The position numbers and the translations under genes were made by a program. Below the pieces are notes generated by a model, which saw only the letters and a list, made by a program, of their open reading frames with translations, was not told where the DNA came from and searched no databases. A stretch of 54,008 nt of DNA from Dorea sp. AM10-31 (GTDB taxonomy: Bacteria > Bacillota > Clostridia > Lachnospirales > Lachnospiraceae), in assembly GCF_003435815.1 (NCBI RefSeq), contig NZ_QTUV01000012.1, positions 1 through 54,008 on the forward strand, written 5' to 3'. Shown one piece after another: positions 46,089 to 53,999 of the stretch. How positions within the stretch are numbered: position 1 is the stretch's first letter; each line of letters opens with the position of its first letter.

Positions 46089-46353
46089 TTTGTTTTTCCC
46101 CTCTTTCTCTGGCGATCTCCCATATGATAAAACTGTTATTTCTAAGATATTGCTGCATCTGCATCAACTCGTCTTCTGAAAATCCGTAAGATTTATAGAC
46201 CTGATTTTCCGGGAGCTTTCCTTCTGCAAAATCAAAGCCTTTATCATTTGGTCGTTCAAAGCGAAAGGTAATTGTCTCAAACCCAGCACTATCTTCTTCA
46301 ATATCAGAAAATGTAAGTGCTATATTATCTATCGTGCTGTAATAATTTTTCAT
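46081..46353 (-). CDS. Small protein of unknown family, DUF4160 partner
   Basis: A 90-residue acidic protein, MKNYYSTIDNIALTFSDIEE and onward, ending IARERGEKQSA. It occupies the place that DUF2442 proteins take next to DUF4160, but the sequence does not clearly match that family. The start at 46353 lies nine bases after GGAG. The eight-base overlap with DUF4160 indicates a shared transcript. Confidence 0.55.
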   Translation of the reverse strand: MKNYYSTIDNIALTFSDIEEDSAGFETITFRFERPNDKGFDFAEGKLPENQVYKSYGFSEDELMQMQQYLRNNSFIIWEIARERGEKQSA

Positions 46354-46384
46354 CTTGGCATTCTCCTTTCCCACATCTTGTTTA

Positions 46385-46402
46385 GGTGTCAGGAATGACA
46401 CC
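46385..46402. repeat. GGTGTCA-GGAA-TGACACC palindrome
   Basis: Exact copy in the 59-base spacer between the tandem RHH gene (46413) and the start of the small unknown gene (46353). Confidence 0.9.
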
Positions 46403-46412
46403 TAAATAATTT

Positions 46413-46784
46413 TTAATAATAGTCTTTCGTTTCTTTTATTTCAACGCCTGAAGCATCTACGGTCAATAGTAGTGCACAATAATCAATCAGAGCCTGAAAG
46501 ATTACACAGCTTTTACTACATCCCAACCTTTCGGCCTTTTCTTCTATTAATGATATTTGATCTTCATCAAATATCATTGTTTCCAGCACATCCCGTCTTT
46601 TATAATCCGGATTGCTTCTTTCCGTAAGCATTACTCTTGGATCAATCTTTGAATTTACAGAGAAAAAATTTCTTATTGCTCTTCTATAAAAAACCGTCTT
46701 TGTGATTTCCTCTCGCTTGGAAAGAAATTTCACCAAATCCTTGATCTCTTTCGTTATATAAAAACTGGTCTGTACTTTTTCCAT
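46413..46784 (-). CDS. Tandem ribbon-helix-helix-like protein behind ParB
   Basis: A 123-residue protein with two RHH-like halves: TSFYITKEIKDLVKFLS plus FYRRAIRNFF, and TMIFDEDQISLIEEKAERLG plus CVIFQALIDYCALLL. It aligns along its whole length with the protein at 44161-44541, so the two are paralogs. It follows parB by six bases and is probably part of the parAB operon, where a third partition or regulatory protein would fit. It is a candidate binder of the palindromes. Confidence 0.65.
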   Translation of the reverse strand: MEKVQTSFYITKEIKDLVKFLSKREEITKTVFYRRAIRNFFSVNSKIDPRVMLTERSNPDYKRRDVLETMIFDEDQISLIEEKAERLGCSKSCVIFQALIDYCALLLTVDASGVEIKETKDYY

Positions 46785-46790
46785 GCTGCG

Positions 46791-47792
46791 CTACTCCTTA
46801 TTCAGTAAAGTTCTTAATATCTCTATACATTCATCATAACGCATTTTCTCTTCTTTCGTCAAATAAACATATTGCTTTTTCAGACTTTTCGTAATTCCTT
46901 TCATATCTTTTTTGAAACGTTCTAAGGATACCGCATTAGGGTTATCTGCTATTTTCTCTGCTTTCTTTTCTGCTGCTCCTGACGGTGTTATTTCTTCCCC
47001 TGTTTTTTCTGCTTCTTTCAGATAGTCTCTCTGCTCATCCTTATCCATCTTTTTTACGATCTCATCTGCCGTATTGATGGTTGTTTTTCCGAGCAATATT
47101 GCTTCTTTTAGTTCATCAGATGCGTGCTTTTCAATGTTTTCGAATTTATTTATTGTCCCACTGCTCATACCGGTTGTTTGCACAAGAATGTCTCTTGTTT
47201 TTTCACCTTTGATCATCAATTCATCTTCTGCTCCATCTTTGCTGGCAAAAGGAATACTCTCTACTCCATTCTCTCTTAACTCCTGAATAATCTCTTTCCA
47301 TTCACGGATCTCCATCATTCGATCCGCATCTGTGTAATTCCTTGCTTCCTTATTTGTTGTAATAATCGAAAGCCTTTCCTTATTTTTACTACTAAGTGGA
47401 AGATCTATCTCTTCTGGATCTTTTACTACACACGGGATAAGGCTGTCCTGTGTCCATTTTGTATTTTCCGGATCTGCAATCAATTGGTCAATCGCTGTCA
47501 GTCTTCTTTCTCCACCTAACAATTTATATTTTCCGTTCTCCATTGCTTTTACATGCAATGGCTGAATTAGTCCGGTATGGTCGAGCGACCATGCAAGGCT
47601 GTTAATTTCGGCTATACTGTACTTATTCATTTCATTTTTTTCAATATCGTCTCTATTAAGATACGATATCTTTAAATCATTCTTTGATTTATCATTTAAT
47701 AATCCAGCTCCTACTTTAAGCGTAGGTTCTTCTGTCTGTTCAGCTTTAAGGCTGTCTAACCCTCTGAATAACTCTTTATTAAACTTTGGCAT
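46791..47792 (-). CDS. parB: ParB-family partition protein
   Basis: A 333-residue ParB/RepB/Spo0J-type protein. The N-terminal CTPase/ParB region has SLDHTGLIQPLHVKAMENG and the box KLLGGERRLTAI; the helix-turn-helix region is RDILVQTTGMSSGTINKFENI; the C-terminus is a charged coiled coil. The start overlaps the end of parA by 14 bases. Its DNA target is not stated by sequence alone, and the palindromes are obvious candidate sites. Confidence 0.9.
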   Translation of the reverse strand: MPKFNKELFRGLDSLKAEQTEEPTLKVGAGLLNDKSKNDLKISYLNRDDIEKNEMNKYSIAEINSLAWSLDHTGLIQPLHVKAMENGKYKLLGGERRLTAIDQLIADPENTKWTQDSLIPCVVKDPEEIDLPLSSKNKERLSIITTNKEARNYTDADRMMEIREWKEIIQELRENGVESIPFASKDGAEDELMIKGEKTRDILVQTTGMSSGTINKFENIEKHASDELKEAILLGKTTINTADEIVKKMDKDEQRDYLKEAEKTGEEITPSGAAEKKAEKIADNPNAVSLERFKKDMKGITKSLKKQYVYLTKEEKMRYDECIEILRTLLNKE

Positions 47793-48615
47793 CTTCCTTC
47801 ACTCCCATTATATATTTTGTTAATTGCATGTACTCTTTTGTTGCCCGGCATTTTTCTTTACCATTATCATATGCCAATAACGGTTTTTGAACCAGTGATC
47901 CTTCTTCAATATTTTTCGTTACACTAATATTTGTCGGAAGGATATAATTTCCAAATGCCTCCTGTAACAATTCATAAACTGTTTTAGAAACATTTTTTCG
48001 TCCATTCCATTGTGTGAAAAATATACCGCCAATCTTAAGACGCGGATTATATTCCTGCACGGTCTGTACCAGATTCATGGTAATTGCTACACCAAGTAAG
48101 CTGCCGCCATCACATCTTACCGGAAGGTACACCCGGTCAGCAGCCGCTAAGCCATTTATATTGACAATCGAAACCGATGGACTACTATCCATTATACAAT
48201 AATCGTATTCATTTTGCACTGCTTTTAAGTGTTTCTGTAACCGAAACTGCTGCGGCGTTTTTACATCGGCTTTCATCCGTTCCTCTGTTTCTGATAACGT
48301 CAGATAACTGGGAATGATATCCAGGTTCTCATATTCTGTTTTCTTAATTGCATCGTGAATATCCATTTCACGATCCATCAAAAGATCTTCCACAGATTTA
48401 CTTCCCGGCGTATGTACATTTTCACCGTTATATACCTTGGCAAATAATTGTAAAAAATCTACTTCGCTATATAAACAGGTTGTATTCATCTGCGGATCCA
48501 GATCAATCAATAAGACCTTTTTTTGAAATTCTGTCGCTAAAATATGAGCAATTGTTGTTACACTCGCCGTTTTTCCCACGCCACCTTTGTTATTAAAAAA
48601 AATCAAATTTTCCAT
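47779..48615 (-). CDS. parA: ParA-family partition ATPase
   Basis: A 278-residue ParA-type ATPase with the deviant Walker A NNKGGVGKTA, Walker A' LLIDLDPQMN and Walker B-like YDYCIMDSSPS, then GSLLGVAITMNLV. It has no N-terminal DNA-binding extension, as in smaller plasmid or chromosomal ParA. With ParB it would move and separate copies of the element. The start has CGGAGGAAAACAA upstream. Confidence 0.93.
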   Translation of the reverse strand: MENLIFFNNKGGVGKTASVTTIAHILATEFQKKVLLIDLDPQMNTTCLYSEVDFLQLFAKVYNGENVHTPGSKSVEDLLMDREMDIHDAIKKTEYENLDIIPSYLTLSETEERMKADVKTPQQFRLQKHLKAVQNEYDYCIMDSSPSVSIVNINGLAAADRVYLPVRCDGGSLLGVAITMNLVQTVQEYNPRLKIGGIFFTQWNGRKNVSKTVYELLQEAFGNYILPTNISVTKNIEEGSLVQKPLLAYDNGKEKCRATKEYMQLTKYIMGVKEDAKV

Positions 48616-48654
48616 TTGTTTTCCTCCGATTTTATTTTATATTGATTATATAGT

Positions 48655-48683
48655 ATAATATATTATATATATAATATTGTCAA
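48655..48683 (-). promoter_or_regulatory. parAB promoter
   Basis: On the minus strand TTGACA (48678-48683) and TATTAT (48655-48660) are 17 bases apart. The spacer is part of an AT palindrome, ATATTATATATATAATAT, which could be an operator. The palindrome family does not occur here. Confidence 0.65.
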
Positions 48684-48689
48684 GTAGAT

Positions 48690-51476
48690 TTACCTCTCAT
48701 ACTCCTGTTCTTTCTCCGGTAATCGTGTCAGCAGCTCATGTTCCCATTCGTTCTGTCGCTGCTCATACTCATTATTCATAGATCTTTTCAAAGAAACGAT
48801 TGCCTTGTTTAATGCCGATCCATACCTAATATACTCCAACCTTACACTGCTTCTTTTTTTCCCAGCATACATAGCTGTACGCATTTCCACGTTTTTTAAT
48901 ATTTCCTCTGCAAATGCGTTGCCCTGATCCTTTGCCTTTCCCAACCAATATTTGCTTAACTCAAAATTCTGTTCGCCAGGCTCTTTCTTCATATAAAAAA
49001 TTCCCAATGACACTTGTGCATATTCATAATTATTTTCTGCAAGCTCCGTCAGCATCTGCATCCCCTCTTTTATCTCACTCTTTTGTTCTCCTTGATATGC
49101 CAGATATTTTCCCAGCACATACTGTGTTGATTCGGAAGCTCCCTTTTCCATAGCATCTCTTAATATATCCACACCTTTCCGCTGCTGTTCTTTCTCCGGC
49201 AATTTTAAATAACATTTTCCAAGAAGCTCCTTCACATAGTTATTCTCTGTACTTCCTTCCAGATAACCGATTGACTTATGCAGATCATAATATTCCGAAT
49301 GCATATCTGAATAGATTTTTCCAAGTTTATAGGATGCATATTCATTTCCGTTATTCCTTGCCTTTTCCAGCCACTTAATACCTTTCTCCATCTGATACAA
49401 CGGGCTTTCTTTGTCCGTATAAATATCTCCTAATGCATACTGTGCATAATCAAATCTTTCCGCTGCTTTCATCAAAAGTTTTTCTGACTCTTTAAGACTT
49501 TCAATATCTCCATTTTCCAGATTAATCTTTGCCAATTGATACATCGCATAATAGTTTTTCTTTTTTACTGCTTTTTTCAAATGTGCTTCTGCAAATTCTA
49601 TATTTTTCTCCGTTCCCTGCCCCTTTAATTCCATCATGGCAATTTTATATCCCAACATATCATCACTGCTTTTTGAAAGCATTTTGGAAAATCCTTCGTA
49701 TGCATCCCGGTAATATTTCTGCGCTTTTTCCTGATCCACCGCTGCTCCAACACCTTTCTCATACATACTGGCTAATCGATACGCTGCATACGCATTACCA
49801 CCAATTGCAGATTTATTAAAATACTGTATTGCCTGATCATAACTAACCTCTACATCTTGCCCGTAATAATAAATATTTCCAAGTGAGTACATGGCATAAA
49901 TATTCCCTTCTCCTGCAGCTTCTTCATAATACTTTCTTGCCTGTTCATAGTCTTTATCAACGCCCTGTCCATATGCATACTGCTTGGCAATTCGATATGG
50001 TACATATTGTCTTAAAAATTTATCTTTTTCTAAACTGGTTAAGCTCTCATAAACATCTTGAAATATTTGCAGGGATCCTTTGAAATATTCCCCCGCTTTT
50101 TCTTCATCCGCCTCAACACCACGACCGTAATTATAGCAAGTCCCCAGCTCATACAATGCCAATGCATTTTCCGGCTCCTGCTCCAGCAGCCGGATTCCAC
50201 TTACAAATTTTTCTTTTTCATAAATCAGTTCTTTTGCTTTTTTGTAAATATTGGACCATACTACTCCTCTGCTTGATTCCACCTGATCAGAATACTTCCA
50301 GTCTTCCTCCACAGGATACCAGTTATCTTCCAGCTCCGGCTCAGGTAATTTTTCTTTTCGTCCCTGTTCCTCTGCCTGCTCCGCTGCTCTGTATTCCTGT
50401 TCCGCATTACTTCTTATTTCATTGTCATATTCTCGCAATTCTTTTAAGATGCAATTTCCAAGTTTCTTGTATAAATCCTTTATTTTGTTATTTACATATT
50501 CTTCCGGATTTCCTTTTGTCGAATATGCCTCTTGATATTTCAGACTTTGCATTTTTAATTCTGACACTAATTTTTGAAAATCATTTTTATGATACTGATC
50601 AATATATCTACGGCTCAATTCATCAATATCAGGTCGAATGCTTTTCATAAGATTCGTACTGTAATTCCACATCTTTTTATCACATTCCGGCAACTTTTTA
50701 TATAACTGAAAAAATGCGTGTGCCAGTTCTTTATCCTCTGCAAGTGAATGATCTTTTTTCTGCTTAATGATCGTCCCACGTATGATCTCATTAATTTTAT
50801 GATTGATATCCCTGCTTTTTATAATTTCATTTGCGATCGTACTTTTACAGGCTTCAATACTGCTTAACTTAAATCTTCCAACCATTTCCTGACTGCTTAC
50901 CAGTTTTCCGTTTTTATTCCTTACCGGAGCTTTCACCTTTTTTCCGTTTTCTTCTTTCCATTCATACTCCTGATACTCTTTCACTTTCCGCATAGGATCT
51001 GGTTCTACTGTAGCAACATGGATATGGATATTATCTGTATTGTAATGAATAGAGCCACTCCATATCGCATTTTCCAATCCTTCTTTTTGCAGCATCTTCC
51101 GCATTCCTTTCCTGGTTACTTCATATATCTTTTTTTCATCCAGTATCCCATCGTGCAACAATCCATTTTCTTTTAACCAACTGTTATCAAAGGAAATCAC
51201 CGTCTGCCACATCAGTGATCCTTTTTCCTGCGCTGCCGCAAATCTTTTTTTCATCTCTTTAGATTCCGCTTCTGTCAACCTATTCTTTTCAGCGGTAAAT
51301 AATCCTGTAGTTTTTTCTGGATTTCCCATATAATCCGCATAAAGATCATACTCCATCGTATGCTCTGTTCTTACTGCTTCTGGGCGGTCCATATAATTAA
51401 TATACTGGTTATACTTACTACTGCTTGGTTTACAGAACCGATTTTTTACTATTACTCCTGCTTTGATGTTTCCCAT
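48690..51476 (-). CDS. MobL-type relaxase fused to Sel1-like repeats
   Basis: A 928-residue protein. The first about 250 residues match the MOBL relaxase pattern known from pLS20: MQYINYMDRPEA-type start, TVISFDNSWLKENGLL, and the metal site NTDNIHIHVATVEPDP. From about residue 430 to 880 it carries roughly ten Sel1/TPR-like repeats (YAMYSLGNIYYYGQDVEVSY, AYRLASMYEKGVGAAVDQEK). The repeats probably bind partner proteins. It would nick oriT and lead strand transfer. The start at 51476 is nine bases from the last palindrome of the array. Confidence 0.85.
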   Translation of the reverse strand: MGNIKAGVIVKNRFCKPSSSKYNQYINYMDRPEAVRTEHTMEYDLYADYMGNPEKTTGLFTAEKNRLTEAESKEMKKRFAAAQEKGSLMWQTVISFDNSWLKENGLLHDGILDEKKIYEVTRKGMRKMLQKEGLENAIWSGSIHYNTDNIHIHVATVEPDPMRKVKEYQEYEWKEENGKKVKAPVRNKNGKLVSSQEMVGRFKLSSIEACKSTIANEIIKSRDINHKINEIIRGTIIKQKKDHSLAEDKELAHAFFQLYKKLPECDKKMWNYSTNLMKSIRPDIDELSRRYIDQYHKNDFQKLVSELKMQSLKYQEAYSTKGNPEEYVNNKIKDLYKKLGNCILKELREYDNEIRSNAEQEYRAAEQAEEQGRKEKLPEPELEDNWYPVEEDWKYSDQVESSRGVVWSNIYKKAKELIYEKEKFVSGIRLLEQEPENALALYELGTCYNYGRGVEADEEKAGEYFKGSLQIFQDVYESLTSLEKDKFLRQYVPYRIAKQYAYGQGVDKDYEQARKYYEEAAGEGNIYAMYSLGNIYYYGQDVEVSYDQAIQYFNKSAIGGNAYAAYRLASMYEKGVGAAVDQEKAQKYYRDAYEGFSKMLSKSSDDMLGYKIAMMELKGQGTEKNIEFAEAHLKKAVKKKNYYAMYQLAKINLENGDIESLKESEKLLMKAAERFDYAQYALGDIYTDKESPLYQMEKGIKWLEKARNNGNEYASYKLGKIYSDMHSEYYDLHKSIGYLEGSTENNYVKELLGKCYLKLPEKEQQRKGVDILRDAMEKGASESTQYVLGKYLAYQGEQKSEIKEGMQMLTELAENNYEYAQVSLGIFYMKKEPGEQNFELSKYWLGKAKDQGNAFAEEILKNVEMRTAMYAGKKRSSVRLEYIRYGSALNKAIVSLKRSMNNEYEQRQNEWEHELLTRLPEKEQEYER

Positions 51477-51484
51477 CCCATTTA

Positions 51485-51800
51485 GGTGTCAGGAATGACA
51501 CCTAGTTCCTCCTTCCTCTAGGTGTCAGGAATGACACCCTGTCACTTCTTCCTCTTAGGTGTCAGGAATGACACCCTGTCACTTCTCCTCTTAGGTGTCA
51601 GGAATGACACCCTCCTGCTTCTTCCTTTTAGGTGTCAGGAATGACACCTTGTTCCTTCTTCCTCTTAGGTGTCAGGAATGACACCCTGTCACTTCTTCCT
51701 CTTAGGTATCAGGAATGACACCCTGTCGCTTCTTCCTCTTAGGTGTCAGGAATGACACCTTGTTTGTTTCTCTCTCCTCTTAGGTGTCAGGAATGACACC
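51485..51800. repeat. Array of nine palindromes upstream of the MobL relaxase
   Basis: Copies of GGTGTCA-GGAA-TGACACC start at 51485, 51521, 51558, 51594, 51631, 51668, 51705, 51742 and 51783. Steps are 36, 37, 36, 37, 37, 37, 37 and 41 bases, about three and a half turns of B-DNA. Only the 51705 copy differs (GGTATCA arm). Spacers are short and pyrimidine-rich, often CTGTCACTTCTTCCTCTTA. The array fills the whole 324-base spacer. It is a candidate oriT/relaxosome or centromere site. Confidence 0.95.
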
Positions 51801-52199
51801 TTATTTTTTCAATCGTTTTCTTTCATCACTTTTCTGCTTGAAATGCTGTATTTTATCTTTCAAGTTTTTTCTCGATTGCGAAATCACCGGAGATGGCGCA
51901 AAATCACATCCAATACAAGTAGACAATTGTTTACTGTGTAAAATCGTATTCACAGCATCCAGTAGCACTATAGAATTTTGTTCCGCTGTTTGTACTGCCC
52001 ATTTCATACGTTCTTTCTGAAGATAATTTTGTTCCAACTCCTTTCTCACAGCAATTGCAATCTTTTCTTCCCACGCTTCATTCTCTTTTGAGAGCAGATA
52101 ATTAATAACCTGGCTGGATGTAGTAAAACCCAATTTCGCTTGCAGTTCATTTAAGATCTTTTCGTTTTCTTCTGCTATATAAAATGATTTCTTCCTCAT
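51801..52199 (-). CDS. RHH-type relaxosome accessory-like protein
   Basis: A 132-residue protein with an RHH-like start (KSFYIAEENEKILNELQAKLGFTTSSQVINYLLSKE), then a charged helical region and a basic end (KDKIQHFKQKSDERKRLKK). The stop codon touches the last palindrome of the array, and the relaxase follows, so a MobC- or TraY-like helper is likely. Alternatively it is the array-binding protein. Confidence 0.6.
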   Translation of the reverse strand: MRKKSFYIAEENEKILNELQAKLGFTTSSQVINYLLSKENEAWEEKIAIAVRKELEQNYLQKERMKWAVQTAEQNSIVLLDAVNTILHSKQLSTCIGCDFAPSPVISQSRKNLKDKIQHFKQKSDERKRLKK

Positions 52200-52233
52200 A
52201 TGAATTTTCTTCCTTTATTAAATTTTCGAGTTA

Positions 52234-52251
52234 GGTGTCAGGAATGACACC
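52234..52251. repeat. GGTGTCA-GGAA-TGACACC palindrome
   Basis: Exact copy in the 68-base spacer between the two RHH-like genes at 51801-52199 and 52268-52522. Confidence 0.9.
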
Positions 52252-52267
52252 TAACTATGTTCCTTCA

Positions 52268-52522
52268 TTATTTCAGCTTTTCACTAATCTTCTCCAACGC
52301 AAGAGTATTGGATTCGATAATGTCATTTGCCTGTTCCAGTCGATCAACTACAGCATCTACTAGGTTATGATATTTTTCATCGATGTTCTGGATATCTTCC
52401 AGCTCAGATACTTTTGTCAAATACCTCCGGATATATTCCTCCCGGCTCACTTTGTTCTTCCTGGCAAGTTCATCAATTTTCTTAACGACTGCCGCATCTA
52501 ATCCACGCACTGATATGTTCAT
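52268..52522 (-). CDS. CopG-like ribbon-helix-helix protein
   Basis: An 84-residue protein: MNISVRGLDAAVVKKIDELARKNKVSREEYIRRYLTKV is a typical CopG/RHH fold, followed by an acidic coiled coil (LVDAVVDRLEQANDIIESNT). The strong start has TGGAGGAAACAAAATA upstream. It is the first gene after the promoter at 52555-52583 and is likely an autoregulator or relaxosome protein. Confidence 0.85.
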   Translation of the reverse strand: MNISVRGLDAAVVKKIDELARKNKVSREEYIRRYLTKVSELEDIQNIDEKYHNLVDAVVDRLEQANDIIESNTLALEKISEKLK

Positions 52523-52554
52523 TATTTTGTTTCCTCCATATTTTTATATATGTT

Positions 52555-52583
52555 ATTATATCTTTTTATTATATAGTTATCAA
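52555..52583 (-). promoter_or_regulatory. Promoter of the RHH-relaxase operon
   Basis: On the minus strand TTGATA (52578-52583) and TATAAT (52555-52560) are 17 bases apart. It would drive the CopG-like gene and possibly all genes down to the relaxase. The cloverleaf-forming DNA lies 33 bases upstream. Confidence 0.7.
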
Positions 52584-52615
52584 TACATTTTTGTCACCAC
52601 ACTTTTTATATTTGA

Positions 52616-52681
52616 GAGCATGGAATCGTTAGGCTTTGCCTAACCATCAACGTAAGTTGATGTCAGATTCCTCTTATGCTC
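52616..52681. other. Cloverleaf-forming sequence
   Basis: Outer arms GAGCAT-GGAATC (52616-52627) pair with GATTCC-tctt-ATGCTC (52666-52681). Inside are two adjoining perfect hairpins: GTTAGGC-TTT-GCCTAAC (52628-52644) and CATCAAC-GTAA-GTTGATG (52645-52662). The whole 66 bases fold into a three-way junction. No gene uses it. It could be an oriT, a single-strand origin, a folded recombination site or a structured RNA. Confidence 0.7.
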
Positions 52682-52791
52682 TTTACTTCTCCGAAGTTCT
52701 ACTTTTTTCAATAAAAAAAGAAAATTTATTTTCTTTCTCCGCTTTACTGCTCCGATATGCTTCAGTTGCTCTGAATACTTTTTCTACTTAG

Positions 52792-52809
52792 GGTGTCAGG
52801 AATGACACC
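52792..52809. repeat. GGTGTCA-GGAA-TGACACC palindrome
   Basis: Exact copy in the 443-base region between the DUF5688 gene and the RHH-relaxase operon. Confidence 0.9.
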
Positions 52810-52830
52810 CTAAAATTATTTCTTTCAAAG

Positions 52831-52856
52831 AAAAAGAGTGGTCTTTCGACCACTCT
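52831..52856 (-). terminator. Terminator of the DUF5688 gene
   Basis: AGAGTGGTC (52835-52843) and GACCACTCT (52848-52856) form a perfect 9-base stem, with a GAAA loop and TTTTTC tail on the minus strand. It lies about 110 bases after the DUF5688 stop. Confidence 0.85.
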
Positions 52857-52878
52857 GAAAAATACTTCTTTTTCATAA

Positions 52879-52896
52879 GGTGTCATTGCTGACACC
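52879..52896. repeat. Palindrome with changed centre (TTGC)
   Basis: Both seven-base arms match the family, but the four central bases are TTGC instead of GGAA. It lies between the DUF5688 gene and its terminator. It shows that the arms can be kept while the centre changes. Confidence 0.8.
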
Positions 52897-52965
52897 TTAC
52901 TTTTTTTCAGCAGATTCTTTCTCTGCTATGTTTTTATGTGTTGGAAATTTATATTTCCATTTTTC

Positions 52966-53757
52966 TTAGATAATAAATGCTCTGTTCGCCAACTGCTCTC
53001 TTTCGGCTACTGTACTTACATTGACATCACGAACCATTCTGGATAAATCACCCAAATCCGTATCCTCTGTTTTCGGAACAACGATACATTCATGAATAGA
53101 ACTTGGCAAGATTACAAGGTTTTCAACCGCATATTCCTTTTTAATTTCATTCATCATTTCTTTATTAAGGAACTGGACAGCCCCCTTATTTCCATGTTCA
53201 TTTGTTGCAACTAACATTGTATTGTCTCCAAATGAAACTTTCAAAATCTGTCCTTCTGCAAATGTATTCTTTTCTGCCATTTTCCATGCCATTTCTTCAT
53301 CAATTTTAAACTGCTCCAGCATACCTCTTTTTAATTTCGTCTCCATATACAAGGAATCATTTTCAACTACTCTTCTAACAAGGAAGCTTTCGATTTCCTC
53401 ACAATATTCGCATTTTCTTCTGATTTCATCCAGCGCATTGTTATTTACTTTTTCTACTTCGATATACAAATGTTTTAAAATATCTTCCTTGTTCAAAAAA
53501 GAACTAATTTCTTTTGGAATATTTTCATCACTGACAGCTTCAATAATTTCATCAACAACCCTATCCATTTTATCTCCACGCATTTCAGCTATGGCAATAA
53601 GTTCATCTGGATACAGCAACACAGCTACTCCATACCCATCCTTTTCTTTGGTTTCAAACTCAAATGCGTGTAACATTTCTCCGTTTTTCACCACTTCTTT
53701 TTCAATAAATTTTAAACCTCTTTTTCCTAATTCTTCTTTCAGCATTTCTCTTGTCAT
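52966..53757 (-). CDS. DUF5688-like protein
   Basis: A 263-residue soluble protein, MTREMLKEELGKRGLKFIEK and onward, ending TVAEREQLANRAFII. It resembles the DUF5688 family seen on Lachnospiraceae accessory elements; the function is unknown. The central part (GMLEQFKIDEEMAWKMAEKN) is a helix bundle and the rest is mixed alpha/beta with no catalytic motif I recognise. The start has AAAGGAGA upstream. It stands alone ahead of its own terminator. Confidence 0.6.
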   Translation of the reverse strand: MTREMLKEELGKRGLKFIEKEVVKNGEMLHAFEFETKEKDGYGVAVLLYPDELIAIAEMRGDKMDRVVDEIIEAVSDENIPKEISSFLNKEDILKHLYIEVEKVNNNALDEIRRKCEYCEEIESFLVRRVVENDSLYMETKLKRGMLEQFKIDEEMAWKMAEKNTFAEGQILKVSFGDNTMLVATNEHGNKGAVQFLNKEMMNEIKKEYAVENLVILPSSIHECIVVPKTEDTDLGDLSRMVRDVNVSTVAEREQLANRAFII

Positions 53758-53914
53758 AATAAAATCTCCTTTTTCAAAATTATTTTTTTAATGTGCTTTT
53801 TAGATTCGACTCCGGTGGGGAGCGTTCTTTTTTTCTGTCAGCGTATTTGGGCATCCTTTTTCTCCTTTCTTTATCTATGTGCTTTTTGAGTTTTCCTCAC
53901 GTCTGGGTTTGCGT

Positions 53915-53999
53915 GTATCATGCACGAACAGGTTTCAGCGCATACGCATGGTGGAGAACAAAGTGGACCTTGCGTATGCGCTGGAATCTGTTATGATAC
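53915..53999. repeat. Long interrupted inverted repeat
   Basis: Arms 53927-53948 and 53971-53992 (22 bases, two mismatches) have a perfect core CAGCGCATACGCA/TGCGTATGCGCTG. An outer pair GTATCAT/ATGATAC (53915-53921, 53993-53999) extends them. The loop is 22 bases. It is GC-richer than the surroundings. No gene overlaps it convincingly; oriT, replication or att functions are possible. Confidence 0.75.

Noticed and set aside
48650..48675. Palindrome at the parAB promoter as a member of the GGTGTCA family
   Set aside because: It is a pure AT palindrome and does not share the arms.
51485..51800. CRISPR-like look of the nine-repeat array
   Set aside because: The spacers are 18-23 bases, near-identical and pyrimidine-rich, the repeat is an 18-base palindrome, scattered single copies exist, and no cas gene is present.
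53793..53996. 67-codon plus-strand ORF at the window end
   Set aside because: It runs through the long inverted repeat and has no recognisable protein pattern.
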